Made by a program: the position numbers and the translations under genes. 64,000 nt of DNA from assembly GCA_965261315.1 (NCBI GenBank), contig CBDHDM010000039.1:1-64000 (forward strand). The letters run 5' to 3'. The notes below the pieces were generated by a model. That model had not been told where the DNA came from, did no database searches, and saw only the letters and a list, made by a program, of their open reading frames with translations. This DNA comes from Endozoicomonas sp965261315 (GTDB taxonomy: Bacteria; Pseudomonadota; Gammaproteobacteria; Pseudomonadales; Endozoicomonadaceae). This document shows positions 35,916 through 45,040 of the stretch, piece by piece (within the stretch, counting starts at the first letter, position 1; each line of letters starts with the position of its first letter).

Positions 35916-36878
35916 GTGGAACCTGTCATGTTCAACTTGTTAACAAAAGGTCCCTCCGCTTCTGCGCTGGGACCTGAGAGGCTAAACGCCTTAAGGGCGC
36001 TTTGGGGACGTCGCCTCGTTCTTGGCGTCCCCTACCTCTGGCTGGTGCTGTTTTTTCTTGTCCCATTTCTGATTGTGGTCAAGATCAGCTTTTCATCGGC
36101 AGAAATTGCCATCCCACCCTATACAGCAATCGTTGAGTACTTTGACGAGGTACTTACGTTTAATCTGAACCTGGGCAACTACCTGTTCCTGGCCGAAGAT
36201 GAAATGTACCTGCAAGCCTACCTGACCTCTATCAGGCTCGCTCTGGTCGCAACCCTCTTCTGCCTTATGCTGGGCTACCCAATGGCCTACGCCATGTCTC
36301 AGGCACCCGGAAGAAAACAAAGTTTCCTGCTCATGCTGGTGCTACTGCCATCATGGACCTCTTTCCTGATCCGCATCTATGCCTGGATGGGAATACTGAA
36401 AAATAACGGTCTGCTGAATAACCTGCTGATATGGTGCGGGATTATTGACCAGCCCCTGCAAATACTGAATACTAATATTGCCGTTTACATAGGCATCGTT
36501 TATGCCTATCTGCCATTTATGGTGCTCCCCATTTATGCCAACCTGACCCAGCTGGATAAATCACTGCTGGAGGCTTCTAACGATCTCGGTTGCCGCCCCT
36601 GGGAAACCTTTTTCAGAGTCACACTACCACTGTCAAAAGGTGGCATTATTGCTGGCTGTATGCTGGTCTTTATCCCGGCCGTTGGCGAATACGTAATCCC
36701 GGAGCTGCTGGGCGGGCCTGAGAGCCTGATGATTGGTAAAGTACTCTGGCAGGAGTTCTTCAATAACCGTGACTGGCCGCTGGCAAGCTCTCTGGCCATG
36801 ATCATGCTGCTAATACTCTGTCTGCCCATAGCCTTCTTCAATCGCCAGCAGGCGAAGCAGTTGGAGGCAAGCCTGTAA
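35916..36878 (+). CDS. potH: Putrescine/polyamine ABC transporter permease
   Basis: About 320 residues with six predicted membrane segments, starting at GTG 35916 or ATG 35928 (MFNLLTKGPSASALG). The first helix is LGVPYLWLVLFFLVPFLIVVKISFS. The EAA loop that docks on the ATPase is LLEASNDLGCRPWETFFRVTLPLSKGGI, with the conserved E-A-...-D-L-G. The C-terminal part has IPAVGEYVIPELLGG, typical of PotH/PotB. It forms the translocation channel with PotI in the inner membrane. The stop overlaps the potI ATG by one base (TAATG). Confidence 0.93.
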   Translation: MEPVMFNLLTKGPSASALGPERLNALRALWGRRLVLGVPYLWLVLFFLVPFLIVVKISFSSAEIAIPPYTAIVEYFDEVLTFNLNLGNYLFLAEDEMYLQAYLTSIRLALVATLFCLMLGYPMAYAMSQAPGRKQSFLLMLVLLPSWTSFLIRIYAWMGILKNNGLLNNLLIWCGIIDQPLQILNTNIAVYIGIVYAYLPFMVLPIYANLTQLDKSLLEASNDLGCRPWETFFRVTLPLSKGGIIAGCMLVFIPAVGEYVIPELLGGPESLMIGKVLWQEFFNNRDWPLASSLAMIMLLILCLPIAFFNRQQAKQLEASL

Positions 36879-37747
36879 TGACTACCTCAACCGAACATAC
36901 TTCCTCTTTCAGGCGACTAAAAAAGCCAGGATTTTCCACCATCATGCTGATCATTGGGCTGATATTTCTCTATCTGCCCATGTTCATTCTTGTTCTGTAT
37001 TCCTTTAATGCTTCGCGACTGGTTACCGTCTGGGCAGGCTTTTCTACCAAGTGGTATGTGGAGCTATTTCGGGATGAGCAACTGATGGGTGCCGTCTGGA
37101 CAAGTTTGAGAATTGCTTTTTATAGCGCCTCCATGGCTGTGATTCTGGGCACGGTATCCGCCTTTGCTCTTGACCGTTTTGGTAAATTCCGTGGAAGAAC
37201 CGCCTTCAACAGTATGCTGACTGCACCCCTGGTGATGCCGGATGTCATCACTGGTCTGTCACTGCTGCTGCTGTTTGTCACTATGGCCGACCTGATTGGC
37301 TGGCCCATGGAGCGAGGCATGCTGACCATCTGGATCGCCCACGTCACCTTCTCGACCGCTTATGTGGCCGTTGTGGTGGGCGCAAGGTTAAGGGAAGTGG
37401 ATCGCTCCATTGAAGAGGCCGCGATGGATCTGGGTGCTACGCCATTGCGGACATTTTTCCTGATCACCATTCCCACCATTGCCCCATCTCTGGCGGCGGG
37501 CTGGTTGCTGGCGTTTACGCTGTCGCTGGATGACCTGGTAATTGCCAGTTTTGTCTCAGGCCCGGGCTCAACCACTCTGCCAATGGTTGTATTCTCATCG
37601 GTTAGACTGGGGATCTCGCCCAAGATTAACGCCATGGCAACACTGATTATTCTGGTGGTGTCTCTGGCAGCCCTGTTTGGATGGTGGTTTATGCGCCGCT
37701 CAGAAAGGGAACGAAGAGCCAGTTTGGAGAGATTTGGAACAAACTGA
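36878..37747 (+). CDS. potI: Putrescine/polyamine ABC transporter permease
   Basis: 289 residues, six membrane segments, beginning LKKPGFSTIMLIIGLIFLYLPMFILVLYSFN. EAA loop: IEEAAMDLGATPLRTFFLITIPTIAPSL. The segment SLDDLVIASFVSGPGSTTLPM is a PotI/PotC hallmark. Together with potG and potH it gives a nearly complete type I importer. The periplasmic binding subunit PotF/PotD is absent from this operon and must be encoded elsewhere. A strong terminator follows the stop by 14 bp. Confidence 0.93.
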   Translation: MTTSTEHTSSFRRLKKPGFSTIMLIIGLIFLYLPMFILVLYSFNASRLVTVWAGFSTKWYVELFRDEQLMGAVWTSLRIAFYSASMAVILGTVSAFALDRFGKFRGRTAFNSMLTAPLVMPDVITGLSLLLLFVTMADLIGWPMERGMLTIWIAHVTFSTAYVAVVVGARLREVDRSIEEAAMDLGATPLRTFFLITIPTIAPSLAAGWLLAFTLSLDDLVIASFVSGPGSTTLPMVVFSSVRLGISPKINAMATLIILVVSLAALFGWWFMRRSERERRASLERFGTN

Positions 37748-37760
37748 ATACAATCACAAT

Positions 37761-37792
37761 AAAAAAGCCGGATCCGTAGATCCGGTTTTTTT
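37761..37792 (+). terminator. Rho-independent terminator of the pot operon
   Basis: Stem CCGGATC-CGTA-GATCCGG (37768-37785 region) preceded by an A-tract and followed by seven T. Confidence 0.92.
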
Positions 37793-37841
37793 ATTCATTT
37801 CCAAACTAAGTTAGATTGTAAAAACAAATTACTGCTTATGA

Positions 37842-40800
37842 TCAGCCAAACACCAAACTCACCAGCTTTGAAGTGTCAAGTTTATCTTGAAGTGAGTGTG
37901 TTGATGCCAAACCAACTATTTCATTCAGCGCTCTACCGGGGTAAGTCTTGTCTGGATAACCATGACTTCGCTCACCGCCAGAGTCCGACGTTTTTAAATG
38001 AAAGTTGAATGTGATAGCGAATTTGCCCGTTGTATTTGACTTATCAATTTTATAAATCAATTTCTCTTGATGAAGTACTTCAAGAAGCCTGAGAAGCTCT
38101 TTACCTACATCATTATCAGGCAAATAATGGGTCTCATCTTTGTGAGTAACATCCAGTCTCCTTCCATCACTTAAGCTATAAGGTGCAGTTGCCTCAATAC
38201 GCACAATAATTCGACCTGCTCCTGGGTATCCTTGCAAGTCTCTGCGATCTCGGCTGACCCTCAAAGGCTGGTAATTAATCGCAGTATACTCTTCTCCAAG
38301 CTTGGCAGCCTCGGACAAACTAACGCCTTGATTCTGATAACCTGCTGAACAGTCAGAGCAAACTTCGAGCCCTTTGACCTGCTGAAAATCTTTTTCAGGC
38401 TTTGATTCACCACAAATACCGCAGTCAATCGTTTTCCCACCGCCTTTAAAGGCTGTAGTTGCACTTTCCGTGGGTTTAGAAACACCAGTAGTCACTGAGT
38501 ACTTTTTTTCTGTGCTTGATGAAAAAACATCATCAAAATCCATGTCTGTTCGACCTGTACGACCTAAACTCATACGCTCCAAGTCAGGAGTATCTGATGC
38601 TGTTCTGGCTTGTGGTCGTGAAGCTAACGCCATAAAGCCATCATCACTATCAGAGTCAAGAGTACTATCCCACATTCCATATCTACTTGATGTCATCGCA
38701 CTGGGAGCAACGGGTTCCGGACTTGTACTCCGTCTGGCTGGATCCAGACCTCCAAACAACGAAGGATGGGACCCTGAATCGCTCCTGTCCAACCGTGAGC
38801 TTGCAGCCATTGGCACAGAAGCAGCACCAGCACCCACAGCAGAAGCCTGAGCTTTACGAACAAAATAAAGCGTTGGAAGCTCACCTTGCTTAGCCAGCCT
38901 TGCTACTCGAGGATCTGAATAAGCTCGATCTAATGCTTCATTGAGCGCTGCTTCTGAAAGCCCTTTAATCTCATCTAAAGGCAGCAACAGTGTTTCACGG
39001 GAAGCGTTTATGAGTAACGTTACAAACTGGTCCGAAACCCCCTCTCTATCCGTGATCTCTGGAAATATGATCGTATGAATTTTTTGGCAGCCCTGGTAAC
39101 CATCTGTTTCTTTATACTTCCATGGCCCGCATTGATAGTAATGATTTTTTTTCAGGGTATCCTCCCCCCCCTCCATTAACATATGCTCTGCATAACCACC
39201 TCTGGCCCCCCCTCCAAGGGCTATTTCAGAACTCAGGATATCTTTTCCAATTACGGTATTCACCAAAGAGAACGGTTTATTGTTGCCGAACCCGGCTTTG
39301 GCAAAGCCAAGTGCCCCATCAGGATGACTGACCGTCTTAGCAGTGCTTAAGGGCTTAGGTGAAACGGCTAGAGTTGAAACCGTGGACGCAGGCCTTGAGC
39401 GGGATGACAAACCTGCTCCAGATGGCGAATAAGAGGATGGTGTTTTTCGAATTGCACCAGATCCCGCAGGGAGTGTAGTTCCTGAGATACCAGTAGATAA
39501 TGGGCGTGCAGGAGTTATCCCGGAGGGTAAACGTACCGGATTAGCAGTATTCAGACTATCAAAGGTCTGAATAAACTCGCCATATACCTGCCAATCATCA
39601 TCTTTCCAACCCGCTAGTATGAGCTTGGGTACTTTTGGTAATGATGTTATACGCGGATCATGGTAAGCGGCATGGAGTGCATGAGCCATATCATAACCAC
39701 TGCCACCAAAAATAGCGCAGCCAATAAAGCAACTGACAATGGCATTGCCACCACTCTTATGGGCAGCAAGAAGAAGAGAGACAAAAGCCTCTTTAAACTT
39801 TTGATCATATTGTGGCGTACTGCCTTTTATAGGCGCAACAACGCTATGTATGTGCCGACAGTTTGTTAGCCTAAAACGCTGATCCATTGCGTAGCCATAT
39901 GGTCTAGATGTAATACACTGACCAGTAGGAATATAGCCTTGGGGGGCTTGTTGAGCTTGTTTTTTCGTATCACCGTTAAACCTATCACCAAGATCGTCTG
40001 AAAACTGCTTAGCTATACCGCCGGTATGATCCATATTTTCATTTGCTGCATTAACAAGATCAAATGCCTTTCCTTGGCTTGAGAGCACCTTGGCATAACC
40101 GTACATCCCCTTATCAGAGTTCATCACTACTTCCAGCTGATCATGGATTAGCACTCTTGAAGTATTGTAACCACTACCCGCTTTGGTTGTAGCTGTACTC
40201 GCAGCAGTCCCTGAGCTGGCACTAAAAGGAGTTGGCGTTTTTAATCTGCGTACCCGTGAACGAGGAGTTGGGGTGGCGACAGGCAGACTATTCCACTTAC
40301 TTTCAAATGCTGCACAGGCTTTTTTGTCCGCAGTAGAAGGCGTAGCCACCAGAATCGTTTCTGGCGCTTTGCGGCCACTTGATTCAAAAGCCCGTTTGGC
40401 TGCAGAAATGGCTTCTGCCAGTTGGCCACCTGTTCCACCGGCTTGACCACAACCCAGCAGAGGGAGAATAACCCGGTCTATTCCATAATTTTCAGCTTCT
40501 TTGAAAACTTCCAGAACACTATTTTTCAGGTGTACCTCAAATTTCGGGTCCTTCGAAAAAGGAACCAGCGCATTATGAATGGTTTGCCAATTGTTTAAAC
40601 CTGAAGGTTTGCTCCAACGGTTAAGGTTACAGTCATAAGTAAAACATTGACCGTAACCCACTCGATCAGACAGCTTGGCCGAATTCTGCCTATCCCGAAT
40701 TACCCGGGCATAGTTGTTGCCAGCCATGTTTTTAATGGCGCTGGCGACACCGCGCTGTAATTGCCCTGATTCATCAATAGAATTTACTACCCCATATGGT

Positions 40801-41492
40801 TTTTCGGAATTTTTACGCTCGATAAATTTCTCTATTCCTTGACTACTGGTCACCAGCGTTACACGACCGGGCAATACTTTTACACCATCGACAGCTGGAG
40901 AAACTGGCCTTGCAGCAGATGGAAGCAAAGGCGTGGTTGAAACAGAAGGACCGGAAGAAAATGGCGTGAAAGCAACCGCGCTACCGGTATATGCTGAACC
41001 TGTACCACCCACAGCACCAGGGGTCGTGGAGAAAGTTCCTGCTGATGAGCTGGCAGAAAATCGGCCGCCAGTCGCTGGAGTAGGTATCAAGGTAGGGTAT
41101 GAGCCAGTCTGTGGTGCTGGAGTAGACATCGCAGACGGGTATGCTGCCCCTCCAAAGCCAGCATGAGGGGTAGAGTAGTGACTATAACCTGCTGCCTGAG
41201 GAGTGGGATATCCACCTTGTGGTACGGTATAACCGGGGTTAATAACTGGAGAATTATAATAAGGTGTAACATCCTGGTGTCTAATATTAACAATACCCCT
41301 TCCTACCAATCCAGAAAGAGCAGGATGTTTTTGTAGAAACTGCAAGAGTCGTCCATGGTCGGCTGGTGTAACTGTGAATCCAAAAACAAATCTATTAGTT
41401 GTATCAACACCACAATTAGAAAATGAGCAAGATCCAGATACACTTACATGATCGGCAAATGCTTTAATGGCAGAGCTATTAACATGATCCAT
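37842..41492 (-). CDS. Macrodomain / zinc-knuckle / Deltex C-terminal (DTC) domain protein, candidate host-directed effector
   Basis: 1216 residues; the ATG at 41492 follows CAGGAAAA. Order: unique N-terminus (1-75), a Gly/Pro/Tyr/Ser/Thr-rich linker (80-200), macro-like module 1 (about 205-405; LPLLGCGQAGGTGG), module 2 (445-645; clearest, FDLVNAANENMDHTGGIAKQF), module 3 (722-885; FSLVNTVIGKD...LGGGARGG), a Ser/Asp-rich linker, a Cys4 knuckle (C1024, C1027, C1045, C1048) and a DTC domain (about 1074-1198). DTC hallmarks: QGYPGAGRIIV, HYLPDNDVGKELLRLL, KSNTTGKFAITFNFHLKT and HGYPDKTY, collinear with human DTX3L. The RING is reduced to one knuckle and the usual HPxPG segment is replaced by DVTHKDE, so ligase and ADP-ribose binding are unproven. 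No signal peptide seen. It stands alone between the pot terminator and a transposase, suggesting acquisition. Bacterial mimicry of PARP9/DTX3L-type signalling is inference. Confidence 0.85.
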   Translation of the reverse strand: MDHVNSSAIKAFADHVSVSGSCSFSNCGVDTTNRFVFGFTVTPADHGRLLQFLQKHPALSGLVGRGIVNIRHQDVTPYYNSPVINPGYTVPQGGYPTPQAAGYSHYSTPHAGFGGAAYPSAMSTPAPQTGSYPTLIPTPATGGRFSASSSAGTFSTTPGAVGGTGSAYTGSAVAFTPFSSGPSVSTTPLLPSAARPVSPAVDGVKVLPGRVTLVTSSQGIEKFIERKNSEKPYGVVNSIDESGQLQRGVASAIKNMAGNNYARVIRDRQNSAKLSDRVGYGQCFTYDCNLNRWSKPSGLNNWQTIHNALVPFSKDPKFEVHLKNSVLEVFKEAENYGIDRVILPLLGCGQAGGTGGQLAEAISAAKRAFESSGRKAPETILVATPSTADKKACAAFESKWNSLPVATPTPRSRVRRLKTPTPFSASSGTAASTATTKAGSGYNTSRVLIHDQLEVVMNSDKGMYGYAKVLSSQGKAFDLVNAANENMDHTGGIAKQFSDDLGDRFNGDTKKQAQQAPQGYIPTGQCITSRPYGYAMDQRFRLTNCRHIHSVVAPIKGSTPQYDQKFKEAFVSLLLAAHKSGGNAIVSCFIGCAIFGGSGYDMAHALHAAYHDPRITSLPKVPKLILAGWKDDDWQVYGEFIQTFDSLNTANPVRLPSGITPARPLSTGISGTTLPAGSGAIRKTPSSYSPSGAGLSSRSRPASTVSTLAVSPKPLSTAKTVSHPDGALGFAKAGFGNNKPFSLVNTVIGKDILSSEIALGGGARGGYAEHMLMEGGEDTLKKNHYYQCGPWKYKETDGYQGCQKIHTIIFPEITDREGVSDQFVTLLINASRETLLLPLDEIKGLSEAALNEALDRAYSDPRVARLAKQGELPTLYFVRKAQASAVGAGAASVPMAASSRLDRSDSGSHPSLFGGLDPARRSTSPEPVAPSAMTSSRYGMWDSTLDSDSDDGFMALASRPQARTASDTPDLERMSLGRTGRTDMDFDDVFSSSTEKKYSVTTGVSKPTESATTAFKGGGKTIDCGICGESKPEKDFQQVKGLEVCSDCSAGYQNQGVSLSEAAKLGEEYTAINYQPLRVSRDRRDLQGYPGAGRIIVRIEATAPYSLSDGRRLDVTHKDETHYLPDNDVGKELLRLLEVLHQEKLIYKIDKSNTTGKFAITFNFHLKTSDSGGERSHGYPDKTYPGRALNEIVGLASTHSLQDKLDTSKLVSLVFG

Positions 41493-42040
41493 TTTAGTTT
41501 TCCTGAATTAGTTTTATATAGGTAAAGTTCTGAATTCTGTACTAAAACAGAAGTCATCCCTGACATGAATTCGACATTGGTTTGACCAAAAACTGGCGAT
41601 ATAGTTCCACCCATACAAAACCTGTGATTATTACCAAACCTCCGGTTAACCACCTGATAAATAAACTATAAAAGAAATATTTAAAAAAAAGAGATAGTAA
41701 TTAAGACTAACAACGCTGTTAGATTTAACTAAAAGACGTGTATCAATAAAAAGAAGACTTTAATAAGGAGTCATTTATAATTAATGACATTTAATTTACC
41801 AACAAAGCTCAGTCTCTGGACAGTTCTTAATGTGAACTTATTTAATCAGTTTCACTGAAGAGCCTCAAATCAGGCATCAACCCTATCCAAATTAACCAGC
41901 CACTCCCGACGATTACACGACAACATCTTTATCAGATGCGTAGGCGTACTCAAAATGCTCAGGAAAAAAGAAAAACAATAGCGACTTTGCGCTGGAAAAA
42001 TTCATCTTCTCTAACCCTGAATACCTGACTATCTACCGCA
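41493..42040. other. 548-bp AT-rich region upstream of the macrodomain/DTC gene
   Basis: Separates the macrodomain gene from the transposase gene that points toward it. Very AT-rich near 41660-41830, with many overlapping -10-like stretches. No coding frame supported; the transposase's element end should lie in the right part but no inverted repeat could be fixed. Confidence 0.45.
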
Positions 42041-43396
42041 TTAGGAAGTATCAAATGCCAGCTTCTGGGATTTGCAACCGTGTGCAATTGCCTTGAACAA
42101 AGCATCCCAACTATCAATCATCAAGGTAAGAAAAAAACTGGTTATTTTTTTCCATAATCGTTTTCGTGTTGGCTTCGCTGGTTTATTTAAAGCTTTTTGA
42201 AATCGTGGACAAGCCAACTCCTGAATCTGATCGAAAAGAAAAGCCAGGAATGTAAGGTAGGCGAAATTCGTAGCCAGGTGATATTCGCCATGACCATAGC
42301 TGTGCTCAAGTTGATAGCCTTGGTTCTTCAGGGTGTTAAACGTTTGATTCTCAATATGCCATCTACAACGACCTCCTCTCATGACGGATTCAACTGTCTT
42401 TTTAGTCAATTCAATATCGGTTATCCAACACCAGACATGCGAATTACCCGCTTTATCAATTTCAATATAATCCAGGACATTGACCTGCTCTGCATCATCC
42501 TGCAGATTCAGGGTTACATTATTTGCATAGCGGAATCTGTGAGTTGTATTGTTCTCTTTATCAACGATGGTGTGGTGCTTAACTTCACCCTGATCATAAA
42601 GCTCATTCATGGCCTCAATAAGCGACACATGATTGCCATCTTTTGCGACGATAATATAGTGCCAGCCATACTTCTTGATCAGAGCAATGGTGGGATTGTC
42701 AGCGTATAAGCCATCGAGAAGAATGACCAGTTTTAGTTGCGGGTGGTCGTGTTTTACCTGTGCCAGAAAACGTCGGATAGCCGCTTTTTCACAATCATTT
42801 TTTGTCGTACCATCTTGTTTGCAAATGGCTTCCGGTGCTAAAGGAATCACGGTTTTCTGATTTTGATGGACAATACACCCACCCATAATATTGTGATAAT
42901 AGGCTTCATTCTTTTTGCCTTCATTCATGATGCAACAGTCATCACAACGACAGGTTCCTGAATAAAAAAGACCAGTGCCATCAATAGGAAGGAGGTAATG
43001 GTCTTTTAGCTTTCCGCATTTGAATTCGAATCCTTTCAGGGCTCCATTACGCTGAACAATGTTGAATAGTTCTTTGAAGGGTTTCTTAAGTTCGGCGGGA
43101 TCTACAGGGTCAATAACTTCTCTCATTCTTGTGTCAGAAGGAACACTACCATCCTTAATATGGTAAAGTTGTTCGAGATTATGGCAGCATACTTCGTCGA
43201 GCCTTTCCTCATCGAATGCTAACAGCGAATCACACTTTTGATGCATCATGGCAAAAGCAGATTTAGGAAAATTGGCAAATGGAATGATGCACTGATTGGG
43301 ACGGTGATCAGTTATTTTTTCAAAGCATTCAGAAACTGTTTTTATGAGATAAGTAGCACTGAATTGCCTGACTTTTTTCTGTATGGCAGTACCCAT
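42041..43396 (-). CDS. tnp: IS4-like DDE transposase
   Basis: 451 residues, uninterrupted. Catalytic core: first Asp in YLLPIDGTGLFYSG, with a Cys cluster (TCRCDDCC) directly after; second Asp in LKLVILLDGLYADNPTIALIKKYG; Glu in RCRWHIENQTFNTLKNQGYQLEHSYGHGE, the Y-(2)-R-(3)-E-(6)-K-like motif of IS4-related enzymes. The CRCDDC insertion suggests a zinc site, as in some unclassified IS families. Terminal repeats were not located. It lies just beyond alr, whose product has an unusual C-terminal tail, so the element may have landed at the alr 3' end. Confidence 0.85.
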   Translation of the reverse strand: MGTAIQKKVRQFSATYLIKTVSECFEKITDHRPNQCIIPFANFPKSAFAMMHQKCDSLLAFDEERLDEVCCHNLEQLYHIKDGSVPSDTRMREVIDPVDPAELKKPFKELFNIVQRNGALKGFEFKCGKLKDHYLLPIDGTGLFYSGTCRCDDCCIMNEGKKNEAYYHNIMGGCIVHQNQKTVIPLAPEAICKQDGTTKNDCEKAAIRRFLAQVKHDHPQLKLVILLDGLYADNPTIALIKKYGWHYIIVAKDGNHVSLIEAMNELYDQGEVKHHTIVDKENNTTHRFRYANNVTLNLQDDAEQVNVLDYIEIDKAGNSHVWCWITDIELTKKTVESVMRGGRCRWHIENQTFNTLKNQGYQLEHSYGHGEYHLATNFAYLTFLAFLFDQIQELACPRFQKALNKPAKPTRKRLWKKITSFFLTLMIDSWDALFKAIAHGCKSQKLAFDTS

Positions 43397-43461
43397 AATT
43401 GATCCGACGACGATGATTTAGTAAAGATCAATTTTAGTCGATAAATTGTGCGGGTGAGTTT

Positions 43462-44634
43462 TTATTGCTTCCTCTGCGTGTTGCGTGGTAGTAAGGCTCC
43501 GGAATTCATCGGGAATTGCTGCAAATTAACCAAACCAGGAATATAAACGCCCTCATACCTAACAGGAACACGATTCAAGTTACAAAGTAACTGATATGGG
43601 ATAGTACCCGCTTTCTGTGCCACTTCAGAAATGGCTAAATCCTGCCCCCACAAAATCGCACGATCACCTATCTGTACATTGGGTGTATCGGTTAGATCCA
43701 CAGTCAGCATATCCATCGAGACCCTGCCCACCAGTGGAACCCGGTAGCCATTAATGCTAACCGGTGTGCCATTAACGGCATGACGTGGATACCCATCCGC
43801 ATAACCGATGGCAACAACACCAATTCGAGTTGGACTCTCGGCCGTCCATTGACTGCCGTAACCGACAGAGCTTCCAGCTGGAATATCTTTGATGCTGATA
43901 ATGGCTGAACTCAGTTCCATCACCGGCTGAATCTTCGACTCAAAACCATGAGCTTCAGTAAACGGGGATACGCCATAAAGCAATAATCCCGGGCGATTCC
44001 AGTCTCCCCGGGCGTCTTTCAAAGCGAGCAGCCCGGCAGAATTACAAAAACTGCGCTCACCTGGTAAACCCTGGGTGTAAGCATTGAAGGTCGCCAGCTG
44101 CTGCTGTGCATGCTCACTGTCCGCTTCATCCGCACAGGCAAAATGGCTCATCAGAACAATATCTTTAACACAGGGTAAAGCACAGAGCTGTTCCCAGGCT
44201 GCCCGATAGGTGTCTGGGGCAAAGCCCACTCTGCCCATGCCGGAATCCATCTTTAACCAGATACGTACCGGATGATCCAGAGGGTCCGCAACTAACGCAT
44301 CAATCTGATATTGATGGTGGATAACCGTATCCAGACGATACCGGTCGATCATGGCAAGTTCGGAAGGTTCAAAAAAACCTTCCAGTAAAAGGATTGGCTG
44401 TTTGATGCCTGCAGCACGGAGTTCCAGGGCTTCCTCAATACAGGCAACGGCAAACCCTCTGGCAACATCGGCAAGTGCGGTTGCGCAGGCGGTTGCACCA
44501 TGGCTATAGGCATCTGCCTTAACCACAGCCATCACCTGGCCACTGCCAGCACCCTTCGCAGATAGTTGTTGGGCAATACGATAATTATGACGCAGCGCAT
44601 CAAGGTTTATCGTTGCGGTTGCTGGACGACCCAT
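43462..44634 (-). CDS. alr: Alanine racemase
   Basis: 390 residues. Fold type III PLP enzyme: Lys of the Schiff base in AVVKADAYSHGA (about residue 39), TIM-barrel segments WLKMDSGMGRVGF and SFCNSAGLLALKD, and the second catalytic Tyr in SSVGYGSQWTA. The C-terminal beta domain has GVVAIGYADGYPRHA and RVSMDMLTVDLTD. It interconverts L- and D-alanine for peptidoglycan. Family members normally finish near NRVPVRYEG; here 28 further residues (VYIPGLVNLQQF...RKQ) follow with no family resemblance, perhaps because an insertion replaced the native stop. All catalytic residues seen are intact. Confidence 0.94.
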   Translation of the reverse strand: MGRPATATINLDALRHNYRIAQQLSAKGAGSGQVMAVVKADAYSHGATACATALADVARGFAVACIEEALELRAAGIKQPILLLEGFFEPSELAMIDRYRLDTVIHHQYQIDALVADPLDHPVRIWLKMDSGMGRVGFAPDTYRAAWEQLCALPCVKDIVLMSHFACADEADSEHAQQQLATFNAYTQGLPGERSFCNSAGLLALKDARGDWNRPGLLLYGVSPFTEAHGFESKIQPVMELSSAIISIKDIPAGSSVGYGSQWTAESPTRIGVVAIGYADGYPRHAVNGTPVSINGYRVPLVGRVSMDMLTVDLTDTPNVQIGDRAILWGQDLAISEVAQKAGTIPYQLLCNLNRVPVRYEGVYIPGLVNLQQFPMNSGALLPRNTQRKQ

Positions 44635-45040
44635 GCCTTTTGAAATCCCTCCGGAAAATGCCAGTTAAAAGCAGCATCCTAACAGTTAATAACTATCGGC
44701 TCTTTATGTGTTTATCGAAATCGATATATTGAATAAATAATACTCTTTGGTCGTATTTATCCATAGCCTTGATAGCTTTTTATTCTTAAATGTGTGGAGA
44801 AACCACCTGATTGGAGTGACTTTTTAAGTACTGCGGAAGGGTTCTAACCAACGGACATTAAGCTGCTACGCGACTGCCAGTAAACGAAGCCTTAAGAGCC
44901 TGGATTTTTATGTGGCAGGGCCTGCCGCGCACACCAGTAAGAGCATAAAGCCACACTTTCCAGCGCGAAGGGTCTGACATGACGCGAGAAGATAAAGAGC
45001 TACATCCTGATGCAGCTCTTTGTAAGGGAAGGGATGATCA
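44635..45040. other. 406-bp intergenic region upstream of alr
   Basis: Contains the alr promoter region (AT-rich 44690-44800) and the 3' end of the ycjXF transcript. A minus-strand frame at 44908-45210 only overlaps ycjF in another frame. No terminator or RNA gene could be supported. Confidence 0.45.

Noticed and set aside
38470..38850. Plus-strand frames opposite the macrodomain/DTC gene, including 40183-40446 and 40933-41166
   Set aside because: Shadows produced by the Ser/Pro/Gly-rich linker codons; no independent signals.
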